Shown here one piece after another: positions 8,022 to 16,183 of a stretch of DNA of 39,202 nucleotides (the stretch's first letter is position 1; the number at the start of each line of letters is the position of its first letter). Below the pieces are notes generated by a model. It saw nothing but the letters and a program-made list of their open reading frames with translations. It was not told where the DNA came from and did no database searches. The position numbers were made by a program, and so were the translations under genes. The DNA lies in assembly GCA_945869825.1 (NCBI GenBank), contig CAMBQF010000009.1:1-39202 (forward strand), read 5' to 3'. The stretch comes from Chitinophaga pinensis (GTDB taxonomy: Bacteria; Bacteroidota; Bacteroidia; CAMBQF01).

Positions 8022-9272
8022 TTACGATAGCATCTGCTTCGCTTTCAACAAACCCGCTACCAAGGCATCAACCTCGGCTTTGGTGTTGTAGAATGCAAAT
8101 GATGCACGCACGGTTCCGGGAATGGAGAAAATGTCCATGATGGGTTGGCAACAGTGGTGACCGGTGCGCACAGCTATGCCCAGTTTATCAAGGATAACAC
8201 CTATATCGTATGGGTGGATATCGCCCGCTAAAAACGACAATACGCTTACACGCTCTTTGGCATTGCCTATAAAACGCAGGCCTTCTATTGTGCTTAATTG
8301 TTCAACAGCATAGGCTACCAATTCGTGCTCGTAAGCAGCAATATTATCTATACCTATGGCATTGATATAATCTATCGCTGCACCAAGGCCAATAATGCCT
8401 TCTACGTGCGGCGTACCAGCTTCAAATTTAAAGGGAAGTTCGTTGTAGGTAGTTTTTTCTAACGTTACCTGCTTTATCATGCTGCCGCCGCCCTGGTAAG
8501 GGGGCATAGCATTTAGGTATTTATCTTTGCCATACAACACGCCAATGCCTGTTGGGCCAAATAGCTTGTGGCCCGAGAAGACAAAGAAATCGGCATCCAT
8601 AGCCTGCACATCAACCGCCATGTGTTGTATGCTTTGGGCACCATCAATAAGCACAGCAGCACCCACGACATGGGCTTTGGCAATAATATCGTTAACAGGA
8701 TTAACAGTGCCTAATGTATTAGAAACATGAACCAAGGCTACCAATTTGGTACGCTCGTTTAGCAGTTTATCGTATTCTTCTAAAATCAACTCGCCATTGG
8801 CATTGATTGGGATAACTCGGAGTATAGCGCCACGCTCTTCGCACAGCATTTGCCAGGGCACTATGTTGCTATGGTGTTCCATAGCGGTAATGATAATTTC
8901 ATCGCCGGCGTTTACAAAGGCTTTACCAAAGCTATGCGCTACAATGTTTATAGACTCTGTAGTACCACGGGTAAAGATTATCTCGTGTGTATGTTCAGCA
9001 TTGATAAAAGCACGGACACCCTCGCGCGCAGCCTCGTGCGCATCGGTAGCTTTTTGGCTAAGGTAATGCACCCCACGGTGGACGTTGGAATTGTAACCCT
9101 TGTAATATTCGACCATGGAGTTAATAACAGCGAGTGGCTTTTGGGCTGTTGCGCCATTATCAAGGTATACCAACGGCCTGCCATGTACGGTAGTTTGCAG
9201 GATAGGAAAATCTTCGCGAATTTTCTCCACGTCGAAGTTTGCTGTTGGTGCTATGTTGGTGTTGGTATTCAT
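8022..9272 (-). CDS. sufS: Cysteine desulfurase, SufS type
   Basis: PLP enzyme that takes sulfur from cysteine for Fe-S cluster assembly. Residues: PLP lysine K236 in FFVFSGHKLFGPTG, substrate/PLP region T130-A-M-E-H-H-S-N, and catalytic C374 in R-T-G-H-H-C-C-Q-P, followed by a second cysteine C375. At 416 residues it has full length and the group II (SufS/CsdA) form, without the long loop of IscS. It is last in the suf operon, 93 bp after sufD, with palindromic repeats in the gap. No sufE or sufU partner is in the window, so the sulfur acceptor is encoded elsewhere or bypassed. Confidence 0.96.
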   Translation of the reverse strand: MNTNTNIAPTANFDVEKIREDFPILQTTVHGRPLVYLDNGATAQKPLAVINSMVEYYKGYNSNVHRGVHYLSQKATDAHEAAREGVRAFINAEHTHEIIFTRGTTESINIVAHSFGKAFVNAGDEIIITAMEHHSNIVPWQMLCEERGAILRVIPINANGELILEEYDKLLNERTKLVALVHVSNTLGTVNPVNDIIAKAHVVGAAVLIDGAQSIQHMAVDVQAMDADFFVFSGHKLFGPTGIGVLYGKDKYLNAMPPYQGGGSMIKQVTLEKTTYNELPFKFEAGTPHVEGIIGLGAAIDYINAIGIDNIAAYEHELVAYAVEQLSTIEGLRFIGNAKERVSVLSFLAGDIHPYDIGVILDKLGIAVRTGHHCCQPIMDIFSIPGTVRASFAFYNTKAEVDALVAGLLKAKQMLS

Positions 9273-9305
9273 TTGTTAAACACCCCGCCTTCGCTTCGCT
9301 CGGCG

Positions 9306-9364
9306 CCCTCTCAAGAGGGGACATTTGCTCCCTCCCCTTTAAGGGAGAGGGTTGGAGAGGGGGT
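9306..9364. repeat. Palindromic repeat cluster in the sufD-sufS spacer
   Basis: CCCTCT (9306-9311) and AGAGGG (9314-9319) form one stem. At 9329-9364 lies a second C/G-rich palindrome ending GGGAGAGGGTTGGAGAGGGG. The second belongs to the same family as 11536-11571 and 36351-36379. It fills nearly the whole intergenic space inside an operon. Confidence 0.7.
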
Positions 9365-9365
9365 A

Positions 9366-10688
9366 CTAATAATTTATAAAACGTTGCGAGATGATGCTGT
9401 CTACATACTCGCGCAATGGTGCAATTTCTATATGGTTGATGATGTCGTTAGCGAAAGCATACATAAGCAAAGCCTTAGCATTGGTTTCGTCGATACCACG
9501 AGAGCGCAGGTAAAACATTGCCTCTGTATCTAACGAACCTGTTGACGAGCCATGCGAACACTTTACATCATCAGCATAAATTTCTAACTGCGGCTTGGTG
9601 TTTACCGTTGCCGTATCTGTCAGCAATATGTTTTTATTGCTTTGGTAAGCGTTGGTTTTTTGGGCGTCTTTACGCACAAATACCTTACCGTTGAATATAG
9701 CAGTGCCTTCATCGTCAACAATACCTTTATACAACTCGTTGCTGGTGCAATTAGGCGCGCGATGGTCTACAAGGGTATGGTTATCTACCAGCTGCTTGCC
9801 TACGGGCAAATACAAGCCGTAAAGTTCGGCGTGGCCGGCAGCACCGTTTAATGATATATTCAGGTTGTTGCGCACCCAACCTCCACTTAGGGTAATGTTG
9901 TTCGTGATGTAGTTGGCATTAGCCTCTACAAACACCTCAGATGTTAACACCTGGGCGGCATTGGTGTTGCCGTTTTGTATGCGGTAGTGCTTCAGGTTGG
10001 CATTATGGCCAACATACACTTCAGAAACGGTATTGCTAAGGGTGGTATTCTCCCCTTCTATTGATGCAAAAAACGAAACCAGTTCGGCCTGCGCAAAACG
10101 CTCTACCACAATAAGGTTGCGGCTTTGCAACAGTGTATTGTTTTTAGCTTTGCCGATATTCAACACCCAGATAGGCTTGGCTGCAACGGTTTTAGCGGCT
10201 ACATGAATATACACACCGTGGTGTGCAAAGGCCATGTTTAAGGCTGAGAAACCATCGGTTTCGCCGGTGGTGTAGTTTGTAAAATGCTTTTCAACCGTTA
10301 CGGGGTATTTCTCAAACGCATCGGTTAGCGAGCAAACGGTAATACCTTCTTCGGCGATGGTATCTGACAATTCATCAGAATACACGCCGTTTACCAATAC
10401 AATTTTGTGGGCATCTAAGCCTGTAACAAAAAGGCTGTCTACCGTCTCTTTATCTAACCTAGAATCGGGATTATAATCCAGTTCAAAATCAGTTCGCAAC
10501 AGGGTATCAACGTTGGCATATTTATATTCCTCATTACGTTTGGTAGGCAGGCCCAAGGCGGCAAAGCGTTGAATGGCTTTAGCACGCTGCTCGTTTACAA
10601 AAGCGTTGTTGCTTTTGTAAATTTCTGCAAACCTATCGTAAGCGGTTACAAACTTATCTTTCAAATTTATTTTTTCTGCTGTTTGCAT
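9366..10688 (-). CDS. sufD: Fe-S cluster assembly protein SufD
   Basis: Scaffold subunit of the SufBCD complex, a right-handed beta-helix protein that binds SufC and SufB in the cytoplasm. 440 residues. The conserved K-C-S-H-G-x(2)-T-G motif is present with C377 and H379; the histidine corresponds to the functionally important His of E. coli SufD. The C-terminal helical part (AKALLMYAFANDIINHIEI) is typical and binds SufC. The stop of sufC lies 2 bp before its ATG, indicating tight coupling. Confidence 0.95.
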   Translation of the reverse strand: MQTAEKINLKDKFVTAYDRFAEIYKSNNAFVNEQRAKAIQRFAALGLPTKRNEEYKYANVDTLLRTDFELDYNPDSRLDKETVDSLFVTGLDAHKIVLVNGVYSDELSDTIAEEGITVCSLTDAFEKYPVTVEKHFTNYTTGETDGFSALNMAFAHHGVYIHVAAKTVAAKPIWVLNIGKAKNNTLLQSRNLIVVERFAQAELVSFFASIEGENTTLSNTVSEVYVGHNANLKHYRIQNGNTNAAQVLTSEVFVEANANYITNNITLSGGWVRNNLNISLNGAAGHAELYGLYLPVGKQLVDNHTLVDHRAPNCTSNELYKGIVDDEGTAIFNGKVFVRKDAQKTNAYQSNKNILLTDTATVNTKPQLEIYADDVKCSHGSSTGSLDTEAMFYLRSRGIDETNAKALLMYAFANDIINHIEIAPLREYVDSIISQRFINY

Positions 10689-10690
10689 GA

Positions 10691-11449
10691 TTAGGCCAGT
10701 TCTGCAACTTCTTTCTTAATCCAATCGTAGCCTTTTTCTTCCAGTTCCAAAGCCAGTTCTTTTCCGCCCGATTTTACAATGCGGCCGTTGTACAATACAT
10801 GTACAAAATCAGGAACGATATAGTCTAACAAACGCTGGTAGTGCGTAATTACTACGGTAGCATTATCAGGGCTTTTAAGCTTATTTACGCCATTGGCAAC
10901 AATGCGTAAGGCATCAATATCAAGGCCAGAATCGGTCTCGTCTAATATAGCCAGTTTAGGCTCCAGCATAGCCATTTGAAGAATCTCGTTACGCTTTTTC
11001 TCTCCGCCCGAAAAGCCTTCGTTTACCGAACGGCTGGCCAGGTTAGAGTCCATCTCTACCAGGGCTTTTTTCTCGTTAAAGAATTTTAAAAACTCGCGGG
11101 CTTCCAACGCTGGTAAGCCACGGTGCTTGCGCACTTCGGCCACGGCCGTTTTAAGGAAGTTGATGTTTGATACACCTGGAATTTCTACAGGGTACTGGAA
11201 CGCAAGGAACAAGCCTTCGCGGGCACGCTCTTCGGGTGCCATATCTAACAGGTCTTTACCGTTAAAGGTAACTTCGCCATCGGTTACTTCGTAATCGGAG
11301 CGGCCGGCTAATACCGATGCTAAGGTACTTTTACCTGAGCCGTTAGGGCCCATAATGGCGTGTACCTCCCCTGCTTTTACCTCCAGGTTAAAGCCCTTCA
11401 AAATTTCTTTTTCCTCTATGCGGGCCTTTAAATTCTTTATTACTAGCAT
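10691..11449 (-). CDS. sufC: Fe-S cluster assembly ATPase SufC
   Basis: ABC-type ATPase that drives the SufBCD scaffold. 252 residues. Walker A is G-P-N-G-S-G-K-S-T (near residues 35-43), the signature is [13 protein letters not shown], and Walker B is [12 protein letters not shown] with the SufC-typical E-T-D-S-G. The H-loop is in [13 protein letters not shown]. It follows sufB after a 125-bp spacer full of palindromic repeats and precedes sufD by 2 bp. Confidence 0.97.
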   Translation of the reverse strand: MLVIKNLKARIEEKEILKGFNLEVKAGEVHAIMGPNGSGKSTLASVLAGRSDYEVTDGEVTFNGKDLLDMAPEERAREGLFLAFQYPVEIPGVSNINFLKTAVAEVRKHRGLPALEAREFLKFFNEKKALVEMDSNLASRSVNEGFSGGEKKRNEILQMAMLEPKLAILDETDSGLDIDALRIVANGVNKLKSPDNATVVITHYQRLLDYIVPDFVHVLYNGRIVKSGGKELALELEEKGYDWIKKEVAELA

Positions 11450-11477
11450 TATCGTTTTTTATTTTTTGTGCTTAAAA

Positions 11478-11571
11478 AATCCCCCGTCTGCCGCCGTTAG
11501 CGGCATCCACCCCCTTTATAAGGGGGAGTTTTTTGCTCCCCTCTCCCCCGGGAGAGGGGTTGGGGGTGAGG
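11478..11571. repeat. Composite palindromic repeat in the sufB-sufC spacer
   Basis: Two units occupy the gap. The first (about 11478-11536) holds inverted C/G runs, with CCCCCTTTATAAGGGGG at its right end. The second (11536-11571) has a 10-bp perfect stem, 11538-11547 with 11550-11559, around CC, followed by TTGGGGGTGAGG. The latter is a recurring Bacteroidota intergenic repeat and has relatives at 9329-9364 and 36351-36379. It may act as an attenuating or RNA-stabilising stem within the suf mRNA. Confidence 0.7.
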
Positions 11572-11574
11572 CTC

Positions 11575-13011
11575 TTAACCTACGCTGCCTTCTAAGCTTA
11601 TGCTTAGTAGTTTTTGGGCTTCAACGGCAAACTCCATAGGTAGCTTGTTAAGCACCTCTTTGCAGTAGCCGTTTACAATCAAGCCAATAGCATCTTCGTT
11701 GCTTATGCCGCGTTGGTTGCAGTAAAATATCTGGTCTTCGCCAATTTTTGATGTGGTAGCCTCGTGTTCTACCATACCTGTTTTATTACCAATCTCGATG
11801 TAAGGGAAGGTATGCGCACCGCATTTATCGCCCATTAACAATGAGTCGCATTGCGAGAAGTTACGGGCATTTTCGGCCTTTTTGCCAATACGCACCAACC
11901 CGCGGTACGAGTTGTTACTTTTTCCTGCCGATATACCTTTTGATATAATGGTAGACTTGGTGTTTTTGCCAATGTGTATCATTTTGGTGCCGGTATCGGC
12001 CTGTTGCATATTGTTGGTAACGGCTACCGAATAAAACTCGCCGGTAGAGTTATCGCCTTTCAAAATAACACTTGGATATTTCCAGGTAATAGCCGAGCCG
12101 GTTTCTACCTGTGTCCACGATATTTTAGCGTTGGTTTCGCAAACGCCGCGCTTAGTTACAAAGTTGTAGATACCACCCTTACCGTCTTTATCGCCGGGGT
12201 ACCAGTTTTGCACGGTAGAGTATTTAATCTCGGCATTATCATGCGATATTAATTCTACAACGGCGGCATGTAGTTGGTTCTCGTCGCGCATTGGTGCGGT
12301 GCAACCTTCCAGGTAGCTAACATAGCTGCCTTCATCGGCTACAATAAGCGTACGCTCAAACTGGCCTGTACCCGCAGAGTTTATACGGAAATAGGTAGAA
12401 AGTTCCATTGGACAACGGGTGCCTTTTGGAATGTAGCAAAACGAACCATCAGAAAACACAGCAGCATTAAGGGCTGCGTAATAGTTATCGGTATAAGGTA
12501 CTACGCTACCCATGTACTTTTTAATCAGTTCGGGGTGTTCGTGCACGGCTTCGCTAAACGATGAGAAGATGATTCCCAGTTCGCCAAGTTTTTCTTTAAA
12601 GGTTGTTTTTACCGAAACACTGTCGATAACAGCATCTACGGCCACACCGGTAAGGCGCTTTTGCTCCTCTAACGATATGCCCAGCTTTTCAAATGTTTTT
12701 AGCAATTCAGGGTCTACCTCATCTAAGCTATTCAACACCTTTGTTTGCTTGGGTGCCGAGTAGTAGATGATATTCTGAAAATCGATTTTGGGGTACTGAA
12801 CATGTGCCCAGGTTGGCTCTTCCATTTTAAGCCAATGGCGGTAGGCTTTTAAACGGTACTCAAGCATCCACTCGGGTTCGTTCTTTTTTGCCGAAATAAA
12901 GCGTACAATGTCTTCGCTCAGGCCTTTGGGCGCGCTATCGGCCTCAATGTCTGTTACAAAGCCGTACTTATATTCCGACGACGTTATTTCTTCTAAAATA
13001 TCTTGGGCCAT
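11575..13011 (-). CDS. sufB: Fe-S cluster assembly protein SufB
   Basis: Core scaffold of SufBCD on which nascent Fe-S clusters are built. 478 residues, the usual length. The key cysteine is C431 in [10 protein letters not shown], equivalent to the essential Cys near the C-terminus of E. coli SufB. The flanking blocks [20 protein letters not shown] and [20 protein letters not shown] are diagnostic. It follows the A-type carrier gene by 21 bp. The order carrier-B-C-D-S is the standard suf order on this strand. Confidence 0.97.
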   Translation of the reverse strand: MAQDILEEITSSEYKYGFVTDIEADSAPKGLSEDIVRFISAKKNEPEWMLEYRLKAYRHWLKMEEPTWAHVQYPKIDFQNIIYYSAPKQTKVLNSLDEVDPELLKTFEKLGISLEEQKRLTGVAVDAVIDSVSVKTTFKEKLGELGIIFSSFSEAVHEHPELIKKYMGSVVPYTDNYYAALNAAVFSDGSFCYIPKGTRCPMELSTYFRINSAGTGQFERTLIVADEGSYVSYLEGCTAPMRDENQLHAAVVELISHDNAEIKYSTVQNWYPGDKDGKGGIYNFVTKRGVCETNAKISWTQVETGSAITWKYPSVILKGDNSTGEFYSVAVTNNMQQADTGTKMIHIGKNTKSTIISKGISAGKSNNSYRGLVRIGKKAENARNFSQCDSLLMGDKCGAHTFPYIEIGNKTGMVEHEATTSKIGEDQIFYCNQRGISNEDAIGLIVNGYCKEVLNKLPMEFAVEAQKLLSISLEGSVG

Positions 13012-13032
13012 TACGGGCTGGTGTTAAAACTG

Positions 13033-13362
13033 TTAAAGCGAAAAACTCTCGCCACAACCGCAGGTGCGCTTGGCGTTAGGGTTGTTAAATTCAAAACCTT
13101 TGCCGTTGATGCCGCCTGAGTAATCTAACTCAGTACCTATCAAATACAAAAAGCTTTTTTTATCTACGGCTATTTTCACGCCTTTATCTTCAAATACCTG
13201 GTCGTCGGGACGGAGCTCGTTACTAAACTCCAACTTGTATGATAAGCCTGAGCAGCCACCACTTTCAACCCCTACGCGGATATAACTTTCGGCAGGATTT
13301 TTACCCTCTTCAGTAAGAAGGCCTACTACCTTGTTTTTTGCTGTTTCTGAAACGGTAATCAT
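13033..13362 (-). CDS. sufA: A-type iron-sulfur carrier protein (SufA/HesB family)
   Basis: 109-residue carrier that receives clusters from SufBCD and passes them to apo-proteins. The three ligand cysteines are present: C37 in GGCSGLSY, and C101 and C103 in RTCGCGESF near the C-terminus. The frame stays open upstream to 13458, but the start MITVSETA at 13362 matches the family. The predicted promoter (-7 box at 13432-13439) also lies inside that upstream extension, so the extension is not transcribed as coding sequence. First gene of the suf operon. SufA, ErpA and IscA cannot be separated by sequence alone; position favours SufA. Confidence 0.92.
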   Translation of the reverse strand: MITVSETAKNKVVGLLTEEGKNPAESYIRVGVESGGCSGLSYKLEFSNELRPDDQVFEDKGVKIAVDKKSFLYLIGTELDYSGGINGKGFEFNNPNAKRTCGCGESFSL

Positions 13363-13431
13363 AATAGTATAGTTTTTCAATCTAACAAAGGAATACGTAG
13401 TATGTTCAATCCTATTTAGATTTAATCTATA

Positions 13432-13464
13432 CAAAGATATAAAAAAAGAAATTGCCATCGCAAT
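13432..13464 (-). promoter_or_regulatory. Promoter of the suf operon
   Basis: On the minus strand TATCTTTG (13439-13432) is an exact Bacteroidota -7 box. ATTG (13464-13461), 21 bp upstream, is a partial -33 element. The predicted start near 13425 gives a leader of about 60 nt to the sufA ATG at 13362. The -33 part overlaps the terminator hairpin of the upstream gene. Confidence 0.65.
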
Positions 13465-13471
13465 TTCTTTT
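13441..13471 (-). terminator. Rho-independent terminator of the transglutaminase-like gene
   Basis: A 12-bp perfect stem, 13444-13455 with 13460-13471, around a 4-nt loop (GATG on the minus strand). On the minus strand the stem runs straight into a T tract (complement of 13441-13447). It lies 75 bp after the stop at 13546 and directly upstream of the suf -7 box. Confidence 0.7.
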
Positions 13472-13545
13472 AGGTTCTAGGTGCCAGAGGTTAGGTAAGC
13501 AATCCAGCCTATATCCCTCAAGTAAGGTGGAGGGACTTTAAATTG

Positions 13546-14505
13546 TTATATATCACTCACCTTTAGGTTATATACCATGGCACCCCAACCGTTGATAAAG
13601 ATGTAGAGGTAATAATTGCCGACGTAATCAAAGCGGCCGGTTAGCGTGTATTTATTTCCATCTTTCTCTACCTTATAGGGAAAGGATGAGACCACATCGC
13701 CACTTTTAGCGTTTAACTGGGCTATGACTGAGGTAATGGGCTTGGAAGAGGTGAACGAGAAGCAAAAATCTTCAGTACAGGTGTAGCTTAAGTTTTTGTT
13801 TTTAGGGAACTCATTGTCCATCCCATTTTCAAAAAAAGTAAAGTAGTAAAAGGGCTGGAGGTTAAAGTCGGGAAGCTCTATGTACTGCTCCCTGCGCTGA
13901 AAGTATTTGCTGGCGGTATCGGGAAAGTGCTGGCGGTTGAAGTTGACAGAATCGGTAAAAAAATAGTAGTTGTTAAAATTGCGGTTAAAGCGCTGCAGCT
14001 TATGGTCGAAATAGCCGGCAGCCCAGGTAGCATCAACCAGGTACCAGCGGTTGTTTAGCTTTACGGCGTTCCATGCGTGGTTGGCATCTTTAAACTCCAC
14101 ATCCAGCTCCTCGGGTGCGGCTTTTGTATAACCCGATATAGTTTTGCACCATAGGTTGGCGTGGTAGCAAAGGTCGTTGAGCAAATCGGAATAGCCGGCG
14201 CACACCGCCTTGCGGGTTTTAAGGGCTTTTTTAGCGTCGTAGCCCTTGCCGGCAAAAGAATAGGTTATGTTGTTGCACACCCACTTAAACAGCACACGGA
14301 ACTTCTCGTGGTCGGTACTAAGGTTGGCGGTAAGGGTATCGGCCAGCTCTTCGGTGTTTTTAAACACTTTGTCTTTGCCCGAGTAGAAATTGGCAATAGA
14401 GTCGGCCTTGTGGTAATTGAAATTCTTTAAATCTAGCGATTGGGAAAACAACGGCGCACTAGCCAGCATGCAGGTAAGCAGGATGAGTAAGCGGGTGGTT
14501 TTCAT
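13546..14505 (-). CDS. Secreted transglutaminase-like (papain-fold) protein
   Basis: 319 residues with a signal peptide (hydrophobic 4-20, cleavage near SAPLFSQS). The transglutaminase-like core has the full triad: C102 in RKAVCAGYSDLL, H143 in ANHAWNAV and D158 in WYLVDATWAAG. The layout matches the kyphoscoliosis-peptidase/CYK3 type of bacterial transglutaminase-like proteases. Residues 200-319 form a beta-rich extension that may bind a ligand. Location is periplasm or cell surface. Whether it acts as protease or cross-linking enzyme cannot be told. It is a single-gene unit ended by the hairpin at 13444-13471. Confidence 0.82.
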   Translation of the reverse strand: MKTTRLLILLTCMLASAPLFSQSLDLKNFNYHKADSIANFYSGKDKVFKNTEELADTLTANLSTDHEKFRVLFKWVCNNITYSFAGKGYDAKKALKTRKAVCAGYSDLLNDLCYHANLWCKTISGYTKAAPEELDVEFKDANHAWNAVKLNNRWYLVDATWAAGYFDHKLQRFNRNFNNYYFFTDSVNFNRQHFPDTASKYFQRREQYIELPDFNLQPFYYFTFFENGMDNEFPKNKNLSYTCTEDFCFSFTSSKPITSVIAQLNAKSGDVVSSFPYKVEKDGNKYTLTGRFDYVGNYYLYIFINGWGAMVYNLKVSDI

Positions 14506-14569
14506 GGTACTAAGGTAGGGAAATCAAATAATAAGTATCCCCCATTACAACGCCCTTTAGAAACTTATG

Positions 14570-16183
14570 TTAATAAACAGACAGCTTTTTAACCACATAA
14601 TACATTTTATTAAATACCAACGTTACAAATAACGTTTGGTTACTTATACCAGCTGGCAAATCTATATCCTTATTATTTTTGCCTACATTGGTAGTTAAAT
14701 CGCCCTGCTTAATTAATTGCCCCGATGTATTTGTAATAAAATAAGTTACAGCATAATCTTTTGCTATATCAAATTTTACGCTAAAAGCTTTATCTGCAGG
14801 GTTAGGAAATAAATCAAAATCAAATTTATTAGCCCCGTCAATATTATTTAATACCATGGGGTCGTTGTTAATAAGACTAACGCGGTAAATGCTACTGCTT
14901 GCAGTAGTTAAGCCTGTTTGGTTATTACTAAACGCATTTATTGCCGTACTGTTTATTCCGCCAACAATATGACCCAGCACAATAGTATCCTGCGCAATTA
15001 AATTAAGATTGACAACATCAGAAGAAATGTAAGGCAGGTTTTGATTAACGATAAATTCTGAACCAGCACCCTGGAGCAAAGGCATTTCAACCGGCAATTG
15101 AAATTCATGCAACATATTGTCGCTATTGCGTGTTAAAAGGCTAATGGTTTTAACAAAAGGAACAAGGTTGTCTTGCACCATAACGCCATTTTGGTAATAA
15201 TACTGGCTTATTCCACCAAAGAACAATGTATAGTTTATATTAGAAAGACTATCATACATTGAGGCGTGCGCAGAATGGTAATTGCTAAGGTATTGGCTAA
15301 AGGATGTGATTGGGGTATAGCCATTTTCTGAAATATCTACAGGGTATAAATAAGGCAAATCGACATTAGACTGGAAGACCCCCGACGAAATAGTATAACC
15401 TGGTGTATTGCCCTGAAATATTTGCGGAATAAGGTTATAATCGCGGCGGTGCAAATGCACAGCATCTGTAATTGTATCGTAATTAGCATAGCTTAGCTGT
15501 GTGCCGCTATTATTAACAGTAAATTTTCTTATTTGATTTGTATATGTTTGAGTATATGTTGGGTTGCCCATTGGGTTATAGCGACCATTAAAATTATGCC
15601 CGCCTACTAAGTAAAATGTATTATTTATTTTACCTAATTGCCCCCCTGTAACAGCAAAATTGGTGTTTGATATTTGTTTAAAGTAAGGTGTAATTTCGAG
15701 GCCGTTAATAACAGCATCAATTAAGCCGGATACTTTTACTGTTGCCAGGTAAGGAAAAGTGATATGATTGTTAGCTGAAACTGAAAAAGCATAGCCCCCA
15801 ACAATATAAAGTGTATCATTATCCTGATAAAAACACATATTGGTAGATTGTAGTTGCTCTGCTAGGTTTGTTTGCAAACCAGCAACAGGTGCAGACCAAA
15901 CCTGGCCGCTGGCCACATCTGCCACATATATATTTGTATTGTTTTGCGATTGAGAAAAAGCATTAAAAGGCTGCCTTGCATGTATTCCATCTAAACGCCC
16001 ACCAATAAACAGCCATTTGCCATTATGCTGCGCGTGCACATAAGAGTGTATTCCGGGCATTGCGGGAATATCAACCTGCGACAATTGCACTGAATAGTTA
16101 AATGAATTTTGCCCCAACGCTGCACTAAAAAAAGCAAGCAGAACAAAAAACAAAAATTTTACTTTCAAATATTTCATAACCAT
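14570..16183 (-). CDS. T9SS-exported kelch-like secreted protein
   Basis: 537 residues: signal peptide (hydrophobic ~9-24, cut near AALGQNS), then a middle with several kelch-like beta-propeller strands of the form W-L-F-I-G-G-R, L-Y-I-V-G-G-Y, F-Y-L-V-G-G-H and L-F-F-G-G. From about 455 there is a type A T9SS sorting domain (LFPNPADKAFSVKFD, closing KKLSVY). It should be exported across the outer membrane and attached or released. Its ATG overlaps the stop codon of the upstream CstB-like gene (TAATG), so translation may be coupled. M3 is an alternative start. Function of the propeller is unknown. Confidence 0.75.
   Translation of the reverse strand: MVMKYLKVKFLFFVLLAFFSAALGQNSFNYSVQLSQVDIPAMPGIHSYVHAQHNGKWLFIGGRLDGIHARQPFNAFSQSQNNTNIYVADVASGQVWSAPVAGLQTNLAEQLQSTNMCFYQDNDTLYIVGGYAFSVSANNHITFPYLATVKVSGLIDAVINGLEITPYFKQISNTNFAVTGGQLGKINNTFYLVGGHNFNGRYNPMGNPTYTQTYTNQIRKFTVNNSGTQLSYANYDTITDAVHLHRRDYNLIPQIFQGNTPGYTISSGVFQSNVDLPYLYPVDISENGYTPITSFSQYLSNYHSAHASMYDSLSNINYTLFFGGISQYYYQNGVMVQDNLVPFVKTISLLTRNSDNMLHEFQLPVEMPLLQGAGSEFIVNQNLPYISSDVVNLNLIAQDTIVLGHIVGGINSTAINAFSNNQTGLTTASSSIYRVSLINNDPMVLNNIDGANKFDFDLFPNPADKAFSVKFDIAKDYAVTYFITNTSGQLIKQGDLTTNVGKNNKDIDLPAGISNQTLFVTLVFNKMYYVVKKLSVY

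Noticed and set aside
8850-9533. Long plus-strand frame across sufS and sufD
   Set aside because: Antisense shadow that also reads through the palindromic repeats; sufS and sufD are certain.
9306-11571. C/G-rich repeats as a CRISPR array
   Set aside because: Units are not regularly spaced, spacers are absent and no cas gene is present; they are dispersed palindromes.
13363-13458. 32-codon N-terminal extension of the A-type carrier
   Set aside because: It contains the predicted suf promoter and the leader; the family begins MITVSETA at 13362.
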